Positions 9,216 through 17,470 are shown, counted from the stretch's first letter. The stretch: DNA of 64,000 bases from Patiriisocius_A hiemis (GCF_031846325.1 NZ_JAVRHZ010000004.1:1-64000), one strand, 5' to 3'. Notes: generated by a model from the sequence alone, not told the origin. Numbers and translations are program-made.

Positions 9216-10049
9216 ATGACAAACTATATAGAATATACTTTTATAATAAACCCACTTCACCCTGGAACTGAAATTCTCATTGCTGAATTAGGAAGCGTTG
9301 GCTTTGAAAGTTTTGTTGAAAATGAAAAGGGAATAGCTGCATACATTCAGAAAACAGATTGGACTGAAACAGTTTTAGAAGATATTTACATTCTTAAATC
9401 TAATGAGTTTGAAATTTCTTTTAGTAAAAAAGAAATAGAACAAGTTAACTGGAATCAAGAGTGGGAAAAAAACTTTACTCCTATTGAAGTAGATGGCTCT
9501 TGTGTTGTTAGAGCACCATTTCACAAAACTTTTAATGTTGATTTTGAAATTGTAATTGAACCAAAAATGTCTTTTGGGACAGGCCATCATGAAACTACAT
9601 TTATGATGTTGCAATATATTTTAGAAAATAAGTATTCAAAAAAAAGTGTTCTTGATATGGGTTGTGGGACAGCTGTGCTCGCAATTCTAGCTAAAATGAA
9701 AGGAGCAACTCAAGTTGATGCAATAGATATAGACGATTGGTGTGTAGAAAACTCAATTGAAAATTGTAATCGAAACGGCTGTGAAGATGTTAATGTAATC
9801 CTTGGTGATAAAGGTGCATTGCCTAATAAGCCTAAATACCATACTATTATTGCGAACATAAATAGAAACATATTGCTAAACGATATGAATCAATATGTAA
9901 AGTCTTTAAAAGAAAAAGGAGAAGTATACCTAAGCGGTTTTTATCTTGAAGATTTATCAATTATAAAAAACCATTGTAATACGCTCGGGCTTACTTTCGT
10001 TTCAAATAAAGAAAGCAATAATTGGGTTGCTGCAAAATTTGTATATTAG
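9216..10049 (+). CDS. prmA: ribosomal protein L11 methyltransferase
   Basis: SAM-dependent methyltransferase of ribosomal protein L11. 277 residues. An N-terminal substrate-recognition domain (about 1-110) precedes a Rossmann methyltransferase domain with MSFGTGHHETT, the SAM loop DMGCGTAVLAILAKMKGA and an NI catalytic-loop equivalent (ANINRN). Encoded between tpiA and clpS on the same strand. Confidence 0.93.
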   Translation: MTNYIEYTFIINPLHPGTEILIAELGSVGFESFVENEKGIAAYIQKTDWTETVLEDIYILKSNEFEISFSKKEIEQVNWNQEWEKNFTPIEVDGSCVVRAPFHKTFNVDFEIVIEPKMSFGTGHHETTFMMLQYILENKYSKKSVLDMGCGTAVLAILAKMKGATQVDAIDIDDWCVENSIENCNRNGCEDVNVILGDKGALPNKPKYHTIIANINRNILLNDMNQYVKSLKEKGEVYLSGFYLEDLSIIKNHCNTLGLTFVSNKESNNWVAAKFVY

Positions 10050-10067
10050 ATTACCAAGTTTTACAAC

Positions 10068-10343
10068 ATGAGTACCAAAGAAAAAAAACAAGAAGACGTA
10101 CTAGTCTTAGAGAAAGAAGATCAAGAAAATCAAATCGTACTGTATAATGATGACGTTAATACATTTGATCATGTTATAAACACACTTATCTATGCATGCG
10201 ATCATACAGAGGAGCAAGCACATCAATGTTCAATTATAGTTCATTATAAAGGAAAATGTACTGTAAAAACAGGGTCTTTTGACGACCTAAAACCCAGATG
10301 CTCAAAACTTTTGGAAGCAGGGTTAAGCGCTGAAATAGTTTAA
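10068..10343 (+). CDS. clpS: ATP-dependent Clp protease adaptor ClpS
   Basis: N-degron adaptor that delivers substrates to ClpAP. 91 residues, typical length. The core VLYNDDVNTFDHVI carries the conserved NDD metal/degron pocket region, followed by the conserved HxEQA and KGKC segments. It is the last gene in the tpiA-prmA-clpS series. Confidence 0.93.
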   Translation: MSTKEKKQEDVLVLEKEDQENQIVLYNDDVNTFDHVINTLIYACDHTEEQAHQCSIIVHYKGKCTVKTGSFDDLKPRCSKLLEAGLSAEIV

Positions 10344-10460
10344 ACGGTTTTTTGGTTTATATTGAATTATAATCAGTAAAACACCTTTTATATTAACATA
10401 AATACATTTATTTTAACACTTTATTAATGATTTGGTAATAATTTTTAGTAAATTTACAAT

Positions 10461-10470
10461 AGGTTAACCT
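10461..10470. repeat. 10-bp perfect palindrome upstream of the M57-type protease
   Basis: AGGTTAACCT lies 40 bp before the start codon at 10510 and could be an operator. Only the symmetry is seen. Confidence 0.3.
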
Positions 10471-10509
10471 AACAAACTTAATATTTTACTAATCACTAAT
10501 TCATTAACT

Positions 10510-11367
10510 ATGAGAAAATTAAAGTATGGACTCATAGGCATTTTATGCCTTGGTCTATTTGCTACATCTTGTTCTAAAGATGAAGCTGAAACACAAGAAG
10601 AAGTTAATTTAACAAAAGAAGTCCCACAAAGAATCCTCGATATGGTTGAGGAGCTTAATATGAATAAGGACCTTGTTAAATACGATCTCTTTCACTTCCC
10701 AGATGGTACTACTGAAGAACGACTATTTATCGAAGAAGATATTGTAATTACCGAAAAACAGCTTAGCGACATGCATGCATTGCACATGGAAGCTGTGAAT
10801 AATGGTAATCGCCAATACAGTACAAATAACTTAGTTAGTCAAGGAAGAAATATTTCTATCATTGGATATACTGGCGGAAGTCAAGCACTCTCAAATAAGG
10901 AGCGTACAGCACTACAATGGGCTGTTAATAATTATAATCGTCTAAGTGGAGTGTCTATTAGTTTTTCGCTTACGTTTGGTACAGACTACCAGAGTAAAGA
11001 CATGGTAGTATATAATAATACTGTAAATAACCCTAATGGTGCTGGTGGTAGTGCTGGATTTCCAAGTGGTGGTTTGCCATATAAATTTGTACAAATTTAT
11101 GGTTTAAGTGGATATAGTACTAACGTAAATGAGCATGTTATCACTCATGAGATAGGTCACTCTGTTGGTTTTAGACATACAGATTGGTTTAGTCGTCAAA
11201 GTTGTGGACAAAATGTGAACGAGGGTAGTGCTGGAGTTGGAGCAAACCATATAAATGGTACACCAACAGGATACGACCCTACCTCTATTATGTTAGCTTG
11301 TTTTAGTGCTAGCGCAGATGGAGAGTTTAATAATAATGACATTACTGCATTAAGAGCACTTTATTAA
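10510..11367 (+). CDS. M57/HEIGH-type zinc metalloprotease, surface lipoprotein
   Basis: 285 residues. The lipoprotein signal ends in FATSC with the lipidated Cys at 21; the following SKDE resembles the Bacteroidota surface-export signal, so I infer a cell-surface location. The zinc motif HEIGHSVGFRH (His213, Glu214, His217, His223) is that of metzincin-like M57 or dual-action HEIGH peptidases. A conserved Met follows in TSIMLACF, a plausible Met-turn. It is monocistronic, closed by a strong terminator. Confidence 0.85.
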   Translation: MRKLKYGLIGILCLGLFATSCSKDEAETQEEVNLTKEVPQRILDMVEELNMNKDLVKYDLFHFPDGTTEERLFIEEDIVITEKQLSDMHALHMEAVNNGNRQYSTNNLVSQGRNISIIGYTGGSQALSNKERTALQWAVNNYNRLSGVSISFSLTFGTDYQSKDMVVYNNTVNNPNGAGGSAGFPSGGLPYKFVQIYGLSGYSTNVNEHVITHEIGHSVGFRHTDWFSRQSCGQNVNEGSAGVGANHINGTPTGYDPTSIMLACFSASADGEFNNNDITALRALY

Positions 11368-11397
11368 TTAATATAACATATAACTTAGTAAATCTTA

Positions 11398-11427
11398 AAT
11401 GCCATCTATTAGATGGCATTTTTTATT
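11398..11427 (+). terminator. intrinsic terminator after the M57-type protease
   Basis: Arms AATGCCATC (11398-11406) and GATGGCATT (11412-11420) with a 5-nt loop, followed by a T-rich run. Confidence 0.85.
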
Positions 11428-11458
11428 ATAAATTAGGTGGTAACTAATTAGTATTTTT

Positions 11459-11466
11459 TATATTTG
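11459..11466 (+). promoter_or_regulatory. -7 element of the tRNA-Arg promoter
   Basis: TATATTTG matches TAnnTTTG exactly and ends 11 bp before the tRNA 5' end. No clear TTG box is seen at -33. Confidence 0.55.
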
Positions 11467-11477
11467 CACCCCTAATT

Positions 11478-11551
11478 GGCCACGTGGCGCAACTGAATAG
11501 CGCACTTGATTACGGCTCAAGAGGTTGCAGGTTTGAATCCTGCCGTGGTCA
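11478..11551 (+). tRNA. tRNA-Arg(ACG)
   Basis: A complete cloverleaf can be folded. The acceptor GGCCACG pairs with CGTGGTC (one G:U), the anticodon stem CTTGA/TCAAG closes the loop TTACGGC with anticodon ACG, and the T arm is GCAGG-TTTGAAT-CCTGC with discriminator A at 11551. CCA is not encoded. A promoter element and a terminator flank it, so it is a single-gene unit. The respiratory cassette begins directly after it. Confidence 0.95.
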
Positions 11552-11560
11552 CTAACTTTA

Positions 11561-11600
11561 AAAGCTCTTTAAGTAAAATGCTTAAAGAGCTTTTTTTTCT
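11561..11600 (+). terminator. terminator of the tRNA-Arg unit
   Basis: Perfect 13-bp arms: AAAGCTCTTTAAG at 11561-11573 and CTTAAAGAGCTTT at 11581-11593, with a 7-nt loop, followed by T residues. Confidence 0.9.
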
Positions 11601-11925
11601 TCATTTTAGAAAAATAAAGTCGTAATTAAGATAAAAAATGCGAAGTTAAATTACGTGATAAGTAGGTAAGCCATAATTCAATAACTTCGAATTGATCTGG
11701 TTTATTTATATTTTTTTTCAGTTTAAAATTTTTAAAAAATATGTTTGATGATGCTACTTATTCCACATCAAATTACTTCAATTTTCATACAAAAATGTAA
11801 GAGATATAATCTAATTTTTCCAATAGCTATTAGATTAATGATTAGCTAAAAGTATAACTGACAAAAGTCATAAAATTCTTTTCGCATCAACTTTAATTTT
11901 GTCCAGTAATATTAAAACAACAGAT
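11601..11925. other. 325-bp gene-free junction before the respiratory cassette
   Basis: No credible reading frame. It holds two nested inverted repeats (CGTAATT 11621-11627 with AATTACG 11649-11655; CGAAGTTA 11641-11648 with TAACTTCG 11682-11689) and the Fnr-type box and -7 element of the hemN operon near its right end. Confidence 0.6.
11859..11901 (+). promoter_or_regulatory. Fnr-type box and -7 element of the hemN operon
   Basis: The palindrome TGACAAAAGTCA (11859-11870) is followed after exactly 23 bp by TAATTTTG (11894-11901), a perfect TAnnTTTG. If transcription starts about 5 bp further on, the box is centred near -41.5, the class II activator position of CRP/FNR proteins. The same arrangement occurs before ccoS and ccoI. 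Confidence 0.75.
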
Positions 11926-12210
11926 ATGACAACTTTTGCAAAATTAGAGAAAGATTTCACGGAAAATGTAATGGGCTATTCAGTATTGGGAATAATACTC
12001 TCTACGTGTCTTGGTTCTATAGCAATTTATCAAATATTAAAATTCGGTAATGGATTTTTAAACATGGCACTTGTGATGCTATGTGTAGCTATCTGCTCAA
12101 TGCACAATGCGGCAATTCTCACAGTACAAAAACCAATATTAATCTATAGACTTTTGACTGCAAGCATAATTATAAATGGTCTAATCATCCTAACAAGCCT
12201 TTTTATATGA
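11926..12210 (+). CDS. small membrane protein preceding hemN
   Basis: I do not recognise this family. 94 residues from the ATG at 11926; a TTG at 11899 overlaps the -7 element and cannot be the start. About 20 charged N-terminal residues (MTTFAKLEKDFTENVMGYS) are followed by three hydrophobic segments (about 20-38, 46-62, 72-93). Its TGA overlaps the hemN ATG by 4 bp, so the two are translationally coupled and under the same Fnr-type promoter. A role in low-oxygen haem or oxidase assembly is inferred only from that. Confidence 0.75.
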   Translation: MTTFAKLEKDFTENVMGYSVLGIILSTCLGSIAIYQILKFGNGFLNMALVMLCVAICSMHNAAILTVQKPILIYRLLTASIIINGLIILTSLFI

Positions 12211-13604
12211 AGAGTGACGCTTATTTAGTTTCTAAATATAATGTCCCGGGTCCACGATACACAAGCTATCCCACAGTCCCATACTGGGAAGGGGATAGCT
12301 TTTCAGTTTCGAGCTGGAAAGAGAGTTTAAAAAAGGGACTAAGCCTACCTAATGATAAGGGAGGTTTAACCATAAGCGGAAAGCGACCGAGTATCAGCCT
12401 ATACATCCATCTGCCATTCTGTGAGAACATGTGTACGTTTTGTGGATGTACAAAAAGAATAACAAAGAATCATTTGGTAGAGAAACCATATATCCAAGCA
12501 TTGCTGAAGGAATTGAGAATGTATACCGGAATCATAGGCCATCGACCCTTGATACAGCAACTTCATTTGGGTGGTGGAACACCCACGTTCTTTTCTGCTG
12601 AAAATCTGGAAGACCTGCTAATTGGAATTTTTGAAATTGCCGATATGGCCGAAGAAGTTGAATTTAGTTTTGAAGGCCATCCCAACAATACCACGCGGGA
12701 ACACCTTAAGATGTTCAACCGAAATGGATTCACCAGAGTTTGTTACGGCGTACAGGATTATAACGAGACGGTGCAGAAGGCCATAAACCGTATTCAGCCT
12801 TTTGAAAATGTAGAATGTGCTACTTTGGAAGCACGTTCAACTGGATTCACTTCAGTAGGCCACGATATTATATTTGGGCTTCCATTTCAGACTCAAGAGG
12901 ACGTAATTAATACCGTCAAAAAGACTATAAAATTGATGCCAGATCGCATCGCCTTTTACAGCTATGCACACGTACCTTGGATAAAAGGAAATGGTCAGCG
13001 TGGATATAGTGAAGAACATTTACCATCACCTGAACAGAAGCGATTGCAGTATGAAATAGGAAAAAAAATGTTACTAAAGGCAGGCTATGTAGAAATTGGA
13101 ATGGACCATTTTGCGTTAAAATCAGATGCGCTTTACAAGGCTCAACAGGCAGGAAACATCCACCGTAATTTTATGGGCTATACATCTTCCAAAACTGATG
13201 TCATGATTGGCCTAGGCCTCTCAGCCATTAGTGACAGTTGGTATGGCTTTGCCCAAAATGTAAAGACTTTGAAAGAATACTACGAACTATTGCGCAACGA
13301 TACCTTACCCGTAATGCGTGGTCATATATTAAATGAAGAAGACCTCGTTATTCGTAAACACATTCTGAACTTAATGTGCAATTTTGAGACCTCTTGGGAA
13401 AACAAAAACCAGTTTTTCCCAGAACTATCCTACGTTCTGGCACAGCTCAAAGAACTCGAGGGTGATGATTTGATTGTCATTAAATCTCAGAAACTTCTTG
13501 TAACAGAAAAGGGCAAGGCCTATGTAAGAAATGTATGTATGCCTTTTGATCTTAGATTACAGCGTAAGAAACCGCAGACCAAATTATTCTCGATGACAAT
13601 CTAA
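12207..13604 (+). CDS. hemN: oxygen-independent coproporphyrinogen III dehydrogenase
   Basis: Radical-SAM enzyme that makes protoporphyrinogen IX without oxygen. 465 residues. The cluster motif FCENMCTFCGC has Cys72, Cys76 and Cys79 plus the extra Cys81 typical of true HemN, and the glycine motif LGGGTPTF follows. The N-terminus (YNVPGPRYTSYPT) is also diagnostic and separates it from HemW. It fits the cassette: haem for an oxidase made when oxygen is scarce. It overlaps the upstream membrane protein by 4 bp. Confidence 0.95.
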   Translation: MKSDAYLVSKYNVPGPRYTSYPTVPYWEGDSFSVSSWKESLKKGLSLPNDKGGLTISGKRPSISLYIHLPFCENMCTFCGCTKRITKNHLVEKPYIQALLKELRMYTGIIGHRPLIQQLHLGGGTPTFFSAENLEDLLIGIFEIADMAEEVEFSFEGHPNNTTREHLKMFNRNGFTRVCYGVQDYNETVQKAINRIQPFENVECATLEARSTGFTSVGHDIIFGLPFQTQEDVINTVKKTIKLMPDRIAFYSYAHVPWIKGNGQRGYSEEHLPSPEQKRLQYEIGKKMLLKAGYVEIGMDHFALKSDALYKAQQAGNIHRNFMGYTSSKTDVMIGLGLSAISDSWYGFAQNVKTLKEYYELLRNDTLPVMRGHILNEEDLVIRKHILNLMCNFETSWENKNQFFPELSYVLAQLKELEGDDLIVIKSQKLLVTEKGKAYVRNVCMPFDLRLQRKKPQTKLFSMTI

Positions 13605-13626
13605 ACGAATACAATCGATGGTTTTG

Positions 13627-13660
13627 AAAGGGAAACACCAGATAGTGTTTCCCTTTTTTA
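13627..13660 (+). terminator. terminator between hemN and the convergent cco operon
   Basis: Perfect 12-bp arms AAAGGGAAACAC (13627-13638) and GTGTTTCCCTTT (13645-13656) with a 6-nt loop and a T run on the plus strand. It may also slow transcripts arriving from the cco operon. Confidence 0.85.
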
Positions 13661-13793
13661 ATTCTTGAATGCTTTCTTACCTCATTATCTATTCGATAAA
13701 ATGTAATTAACTCATTTGTAACCAAAACATGATTGCAGTTAAATGATGAAATTGTAATCCCAAATAAAATCAATACTGGTGATTGTATAATGA

Positions 13794-13973
13794 TTATTTT
13801 TTTTGCGTAAGCTCATCTTCTTCAGTTTTGTTGGAATTTTTAGATCCATTCTTCTTCCCGCTATTCATCATTCCTATTACAATAGCGGTAAGTATCACGC
13901 AAACCAGCGCAAAAACACCGATGATGATAGTGCCCATTCCCCAGTCCACAAGTGGTAAAAAAAGTGCTTTCAT
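13794..13973 (-). CDS. 59-residue single-span membrane protein, last gene of the cco operon
   Basis: I do not recognise the family. ATG at 13971-13973, TAA at 13794-13796. The protein starts MKALFLPLVDWGMGTIIIG, has one strong membrane span (about 14-36) and a hydrophilic tail rich in Lys, Ser, Asn and Glu. It follows the SafE-type gene by 18 bp on the same strand and is the last gene before the hemN terminator. Its position suggests an accessory role in oxidase assembly, but nothing in the sequence proves it. Confidence 0.65.
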   Translation of the reverse strand: MKALFLPLVDWGMGTIIIGVFALVCVILTAIVIGMMNSGKKNGSKNSNKTEEDELTQKK

Positions 13974-13991
13974 ATTTATATTGTTTTTTAA

Positions 13992-14699
13992 TTAATGACA
14001 ACTGTGTTTTGATGTTACTTTTTCAATAGCCACGGTTTCTGGTGGCGAAATAAATTTGATGCCCAACCCCATACCTCGTAATATGAATAGCATACCAATA
14101 ATGATGACAAAAACCGGAATAACATTTATAACCTTTTGGCGAATGCCCGCCTTTAAAAAATTTCCCATATATACCGCCGTGGTCATCAACGGTACGGTAC
14201 CCATTCCAAACAATGCCATATACATTGCACCATGCCCAGCGCCACCACTTGATAAAGCTCCAAAAATTGCCATATAAACTAGTCCGCATGGTAACAAGCC
14301 ATTCAAAAATCCTATAGTAAAAAAGGTACCTGTATCTTTCTTTTTAAGCTCGGCTCCCAAAGCGCTTTTCACTTTGCCAACAGCCATATAAATTGGTCTC
14401 GAAAAATTATAGCGGTTAAACATCTTTACCGGAACTAAGACCACCACAATCATCAGGATGCCTATAATGATGCTCAACTGTTGCTGAAACCCGAAAAGGT
14501 TCAGACTCATACCAGCCAGTCCCACAACCGCACCCAATAGTGCATAGGTTACAAGACGTCCAGCATGGTAGCTTACCAGCTGAAATAACCGTTTGATAGG
14601 GCTCTTACGATCCAACGGTAGCAAAAAGGCGATAGGCCCGCACATACCTACGCAGTGTAGACTTCCTAAGAGACCAAATAATATTGCAGACCAAATCAT
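13992..14699 (-). CDS. SafE/DsbD_2-type membrane protein of the cco cluster
   Basis: 235 residues with six hydrophobic segments. The motif HCVGMCGPIAF near residue 20 is typical of the DsbD_2 (TauE/SafE, UreH-like) group that often accompanies cbb3 oxidase genes. The C-terminus ends SKHSCH, and Cys/His pairs at both ends suggest copper handling or thiol transfer rather than sulfite export. It is encoded between ccoH and the 59-residue protein. Confidence 0.8.
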   Translation of the reverse strand: MIWSAILFGLLGSLHCVGMCGPIAFLLPLDRKSPIKRLFQLVSYHAGRLVTYALLGAVVGLAGMSLNLFGFQQQLSIIIGILMIVVVLVPVKMFNRYNFSRPIYMAVGKVKSALGAELKKKDTGTFFTIGFLNGLLPCGLVYMAIFGALSSGGAGHGAMYMALFGMGTVPLMTTAVYMGNFLKAGIRQKVINVIPVFVIIIGMLFILRGMGLGIKFISPPETVAIEKVTSKHSCH

Positions 14700-14739
14700 A
14701 TCAAAGATTTATTTTTTGTTTTTGGTAAATGGTTAAGTG

Positions 14740-15186
14740 TTAATACACAATTTCTTCTTTGTACATAAACGGCTTACCTTCATATTCCCATTCTAACGTA
14801 ATGTTCCAACGACCGCCCAACAAATATTCATCAGGTATAAGCAAATGTGAATTAGTAAGGGCTATTGGTAGCTCCTTATCTAGCTTTTCATTGGACGGTC
14901 TGTACAGGAACAATTTTCCGTCAATTTTTTTTGGCTCCAACTCAGACGGAAATACTAATTCCCAGCCGCCATCAACCTTGTGGCTCTGTATTTTTTCGGC
15001 CAAGTTTTGAGTGTTTGTCTCGGCATCTATCTCGAGCTGGTATACCATTTCTTTGGCATAATAATCCTCAGTTACCATATCGTGGTCAAAAGCATCTTCT
15101 GTTGTCATTCGGAACACCAGATACAAGATAAACCCTATAAATAGAGCCATCCCAATCACGATGCCGGTTCCCCAATTAAACTTCAT
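14740..15186 (-). CDS. ccoH: cbb3 oxidase assembly protein CcoH (FixH family)
   Basis: 148 residues: a short N-terminus with one membrane span (about 6-26), then a periplasmic beta-rich domain with EDAFDHDMVTEDYYAKEM and LLGGRWNITLEW segments typical of FixH. CcoH is required for stable assembly of cbb3 oxidase. Its ATG overlaps the stop of the 47-residue Cys-rich gene by 4 bp. Confidence 0.85.
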   Translation of the reverse strand: MKFNWGTGIVIGMALFIGFILYLVFRMTTEDAFDHDMVTEDYYAKEMVYQLEIDAETNTQNLAEKIQSHKVDGGWELVFPSELEPKKIDGKLFLYRPSNEKLDKELPIALTNSHLLIPDEYLLGGRWNITLEWEYEGKPFMYKEEIVY

Positions 15187-15326
15187 AGTATACTGTTTTT
15201 AGTTGCTTCCTGCTGTTCTTTGAGCTTTTCAATCATAATCCTGGCTTGGCACGTGTGGTTTTTTCCGGATTTCCCTTTTTTGCAATCTCCGCAACAGTAT
15301 TTATTATCTTTTTTCATACTTTTCAT
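15183..15326 (-). CDS. 47-residue cysteine-rich protein between ccoG and ccoH
   Basis: A tiny gene below usual length cut-offs. The ATG at 15324-15326 overlaps the ccoG stop as ATGA, and its TGA at 15183-15185 overlaps the ccoH ATG as ATGA, so both ends show translational coupling. The protein begins MKSMKKDNKYCCGDCKKGK and contains a fourth Cys in NHTCQA, followed by a charged helix; no membrane span. The CC-x2-C-x10-C arrangement beside His could bind metal. Its place in a cbb3 assembly operon suggests copper or redox work, but this is inference and I know of no named family. Confidence 0.75.
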   Translation of the reverse strand: MKSMKKDNKYCCGDCKKGKSGKNHTCQARIMIEKLKEQQEATKNSIL

Positions 15327-16744
15327 TTATAGCTTCTCGGTCCAAGAAATGCCGTGGTTGTAGTCTCAATCACATCGCTACCACTTAGTACTTCAATTGT
15401 AACTCTGTCTTTATCTCCAGTAAGTGCACTAGCATTGATTTCTATGAATAGTGTTCCTTCGGCAAGTCCTTTTTCTGGCACGCTGAAGGTGTCGTGTGAT
15501 ACGACCTTGATGGTTCCCTTATGCGATTTTAATCTGAAGGTTACATCCTCGATTTCATCTACTGTTTTGTTCACCAGTTTATAGGTGTACACATTGCTTA
15601 TGATGTTGTCTGCCTTACGTTCATATAATTGTCCGGGTAATCGTAGTACGCGTGCTTCTACATCATTACGTAAAAACAACATTCCTATCAAAACTGCTAT
15701 TAATATACTCAAGACGACAGAGTAGCCCTTAAGACGTGGAGAAAACTCAAATTTCCTTTTCTTCTCGATATTCTCTTCACTAGTATAACGTATCAAGCCC
15801 TTAGGCAGATTTACTGCTTCCATCATACTATCACAGGCATCGATACAGGCAGTACAGTTTACACATTCTAATTGCGTGCCATTGCGTATGTCAATTCCAG
15901 TAGGGCAGACATGGACACATTGAAAGCAGTCAATACAATCTCCCTTGCCCGTTGCGGCACGGTCCTCGCTTTTTTTAAAACGGGCACGACCCTTTTCCTT
16001 CTCGCCACGTTTATGGTCGTATGCCACCACAATAGATTTGTTATCCAGTAATACACCTTGCAATCGTCCATAAGGGCAGGCGATGATGCATACCTGCTCC
16101 CTGAACCACGCAAATATAAAGTAGAATACCCCTGTAAAGATGAGCAGCGATATCAAAGTACTTATGTGCTTTGATGGGCCATTTGTGATGTAGCGAATCA
16201 ACTGGTCACTACCAATTAGATATGCTAAAAATACATTTGCAATTAAAAACGAAATAATGAAAAAAATCGTCCATTTTAATGTACGTTTTTTAATCTTCTC
16301 TGCATTCCACGGCATTTTATCAAGTCTGATTTGTTTTCCACGGTCACCCTCTATCAAGTACTCGATACGGCGAAAAACCATTTCCAAAAAAATGGTCTGT
16401 GGGCACATCCACCCACAAAAAATTCGACCAAATGCTACTGTAAAAAAAATGACGAAAACCACTCCAATAATCATCATTATTACAAACAAATGAAAATCCT
16501 GTGGCCAAAAGGGTGCACCAAATATGTTAAAACGTCGCTCCAAAACATTGAACATCAAGAACTGATTGCCTTTGATTTTAATAAATGGTGCACTAAACAA
16601 AAAGGCTAGTAGGACATAGCTCACATACTTACGGTAGGTATACCACTTGCCATATGGCTTTTTGGGATAAACCCACGCGCGCTTTCCTTCTTCATTGAGA
16701 GTGCCTATGGTATCTCTAAAATTATCTCTGCCCTGTTCTGCCAT
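15323..16744 (-). CDS. ccoG: cbb3 oxidase assembly ferredoxin CcoG
   Basis: 473 residues. Five membrane spans with CGWMCPQTIFLEMVF and CIIACPYGRLQG between them, then a dicluster ferredoxin domain with CIDCFQCVHVCP and CVNCTACIDACD, then a C-terminal immunoglobulin-like domain (about 350-473). The family reduces copper or otherwise assists metal insertion into cbb3 oxidase. The stop is translationally coupled to the tiny Cys-rich gene and the start overlaps the globin stop (TAATG). Confidence 0.95.
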   Translation of the reverse strand: MAEQGRDNFRDTIGTLNEEGKRAWVYPKKPYGKWYTYRKYVSYVLLAFLFSAPFIKIKGNQFLMFNVLERRFNIFGAPFWPQDFHLFVIMMIIGVVFVIFFTVAFGRIFCGWMCPQTIFLEMVFRRIEYLIEGDRGKQIRLDKMPWNAEKIKKRTLKWTIFFIISFLIANVFLAYLIGSDQLIRYITNGPSKHISTLISLLIFTGVFYFIFAWFREQVCIIACPYGRLQGVLLDNKSIVVAYDHKRGEKEKGRARFKKSEDRAATGKGDCIDCFQCVHVCPTGIDIRNGTQLECVNCTACIDACDSMMEAVNLPKGLIRYTSEENIEKKRKFEFSPRLKGYSVVLSILIAVLIGMLFLRNDVEARVLRLPGQLYERKADNIISNVYTYKLVNKTVDEIEDVTFRLKSHKGTIKVVSHDTFSVPEKGLAEGTLFIEINASALTGDKDRVTIEVLSGSDVIETTTTAFLGPRSYK

Positions 16745-17121
16745 TAGTTTTTGTAATTCTTAATTTTATGAAGCATTAACCCAGCGATATTTTTACCACG
16801 CTGTTGTGCTTCTTTTGCTATATTCCCTTTAAAATGTTCGTCGATAGTAGCATTCCACAACTTAAGCCATTTGTCAAAATGTGTTTGATTCATTTCAGTC
16901 TTTCTACTCAATTGAATATGGGCTACCATGGGGTTACCCTTGAAACTTCTTTTATCGAGAAGAACAGTTTCCCAAAAACTATACATTTTTGGTAAATGTA
17001 TTATCCAATCTACAGCAGCAACATTGTTGAATATGTAACCAATAGTATTATCTACTCTTACCTTATCGTAAAAGCTATTGACCAAAAGTTCTATATCTTC
17101 TCTATTCCTAATATCATTCAT
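16744..17121 (-). CDS. group III truncated haemoglobin
   Basis: 125 residues, the usual size for TrHb III. His81 in HFDKWLKLW is the probable proximal haem ligand, and the conserved FYDKVRVDNTIGYIF start and MYSFWETVLL segment match the group. Such globins bind oxygen or NO in micro-oxic cells. It sits inside the cco operon, overlapping the cupin gene by 4 bp upstream and touching ccoG downstream, so it is expected to be induced with the oxidase. Confidence 0.9.
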   Translation of the reverse strand: MNDIRNREDIELLVNSFYDKVRVDNTIGYIFNNVAAVDWIIHLPKMYSFWETVLLDKRSFKGNPMVAHIQLSRKTEMNQTHFDKWLKLWNATIDEHFKGNIAKEAQQRGKNIAGLMLHKIKNYKN

Positions 17122-17420
17122 TTATTTTCATTTAAAAACAAGAGAAATATGGCATCGTTCCAAGCTACTACGCTGTGTTTTACGTTGATTGGAATATCGT
17201 AACTTTCATAGCAGGCATAGCGTCTGCTTTCGGTTTCTGTATTAAAATCTATTTCTCCTTGTACTACAAGTATTTTTGCTTTACAGAGTGCAACATGCTC
17301 TTCTAGTTCTACGCCACGTGCTAAACCGATAGCCATAATCTTTGTTCCGTTCTCATCATGAATTTTTTTGATTACAGGCTGGTCGCTTATTTTTAAATTT
17401 TCAGCTACTTCTGTTATCAT
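17118..17420 (-). CDS. small cupin-domain protein
   Basis: 100 residues forming one cupin barrel. The first motif is seen in GVELEEHVALCKAKILVVQG and the second in PINVKHSVVAWNDA. It keeps single His residues in each motif instead of the full HxH set, so metal binding is uncertain. It is coupled by ATGA overlap to the globin gene and lies 50 bp after ccoP in the cco operon. A haem, oxygen or NO related role is inferred from its neighbours only. Confidence 0.7.
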   Translation of the reverse strand: MITEVAENLKISDQPVIKKIHDENGTKIMAIGLARGVELEEHVALCKAKILVVQGEIDFNTETESRRYACYESYDIPINVKHSVVAWNDAIFLLFLNENK

Positions 17421-17470
17421 CTCTCAACAATTTTATCCCGAAAACTCTCAGGACAGATTCTTATTTTCAA

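Noticed and set aside
11899..11925. TTG start for the membrane protein before hemN
   Set aside because: It overlaps the -7 element TAATTTTG; the ATG at 11926 fits the promoter.
13552..13773. 73-residue minus-strand frame downstream of hemN
   Set aside because: It runs across the hemN terminator stem and into hemN, with no recognisable composition or start context.
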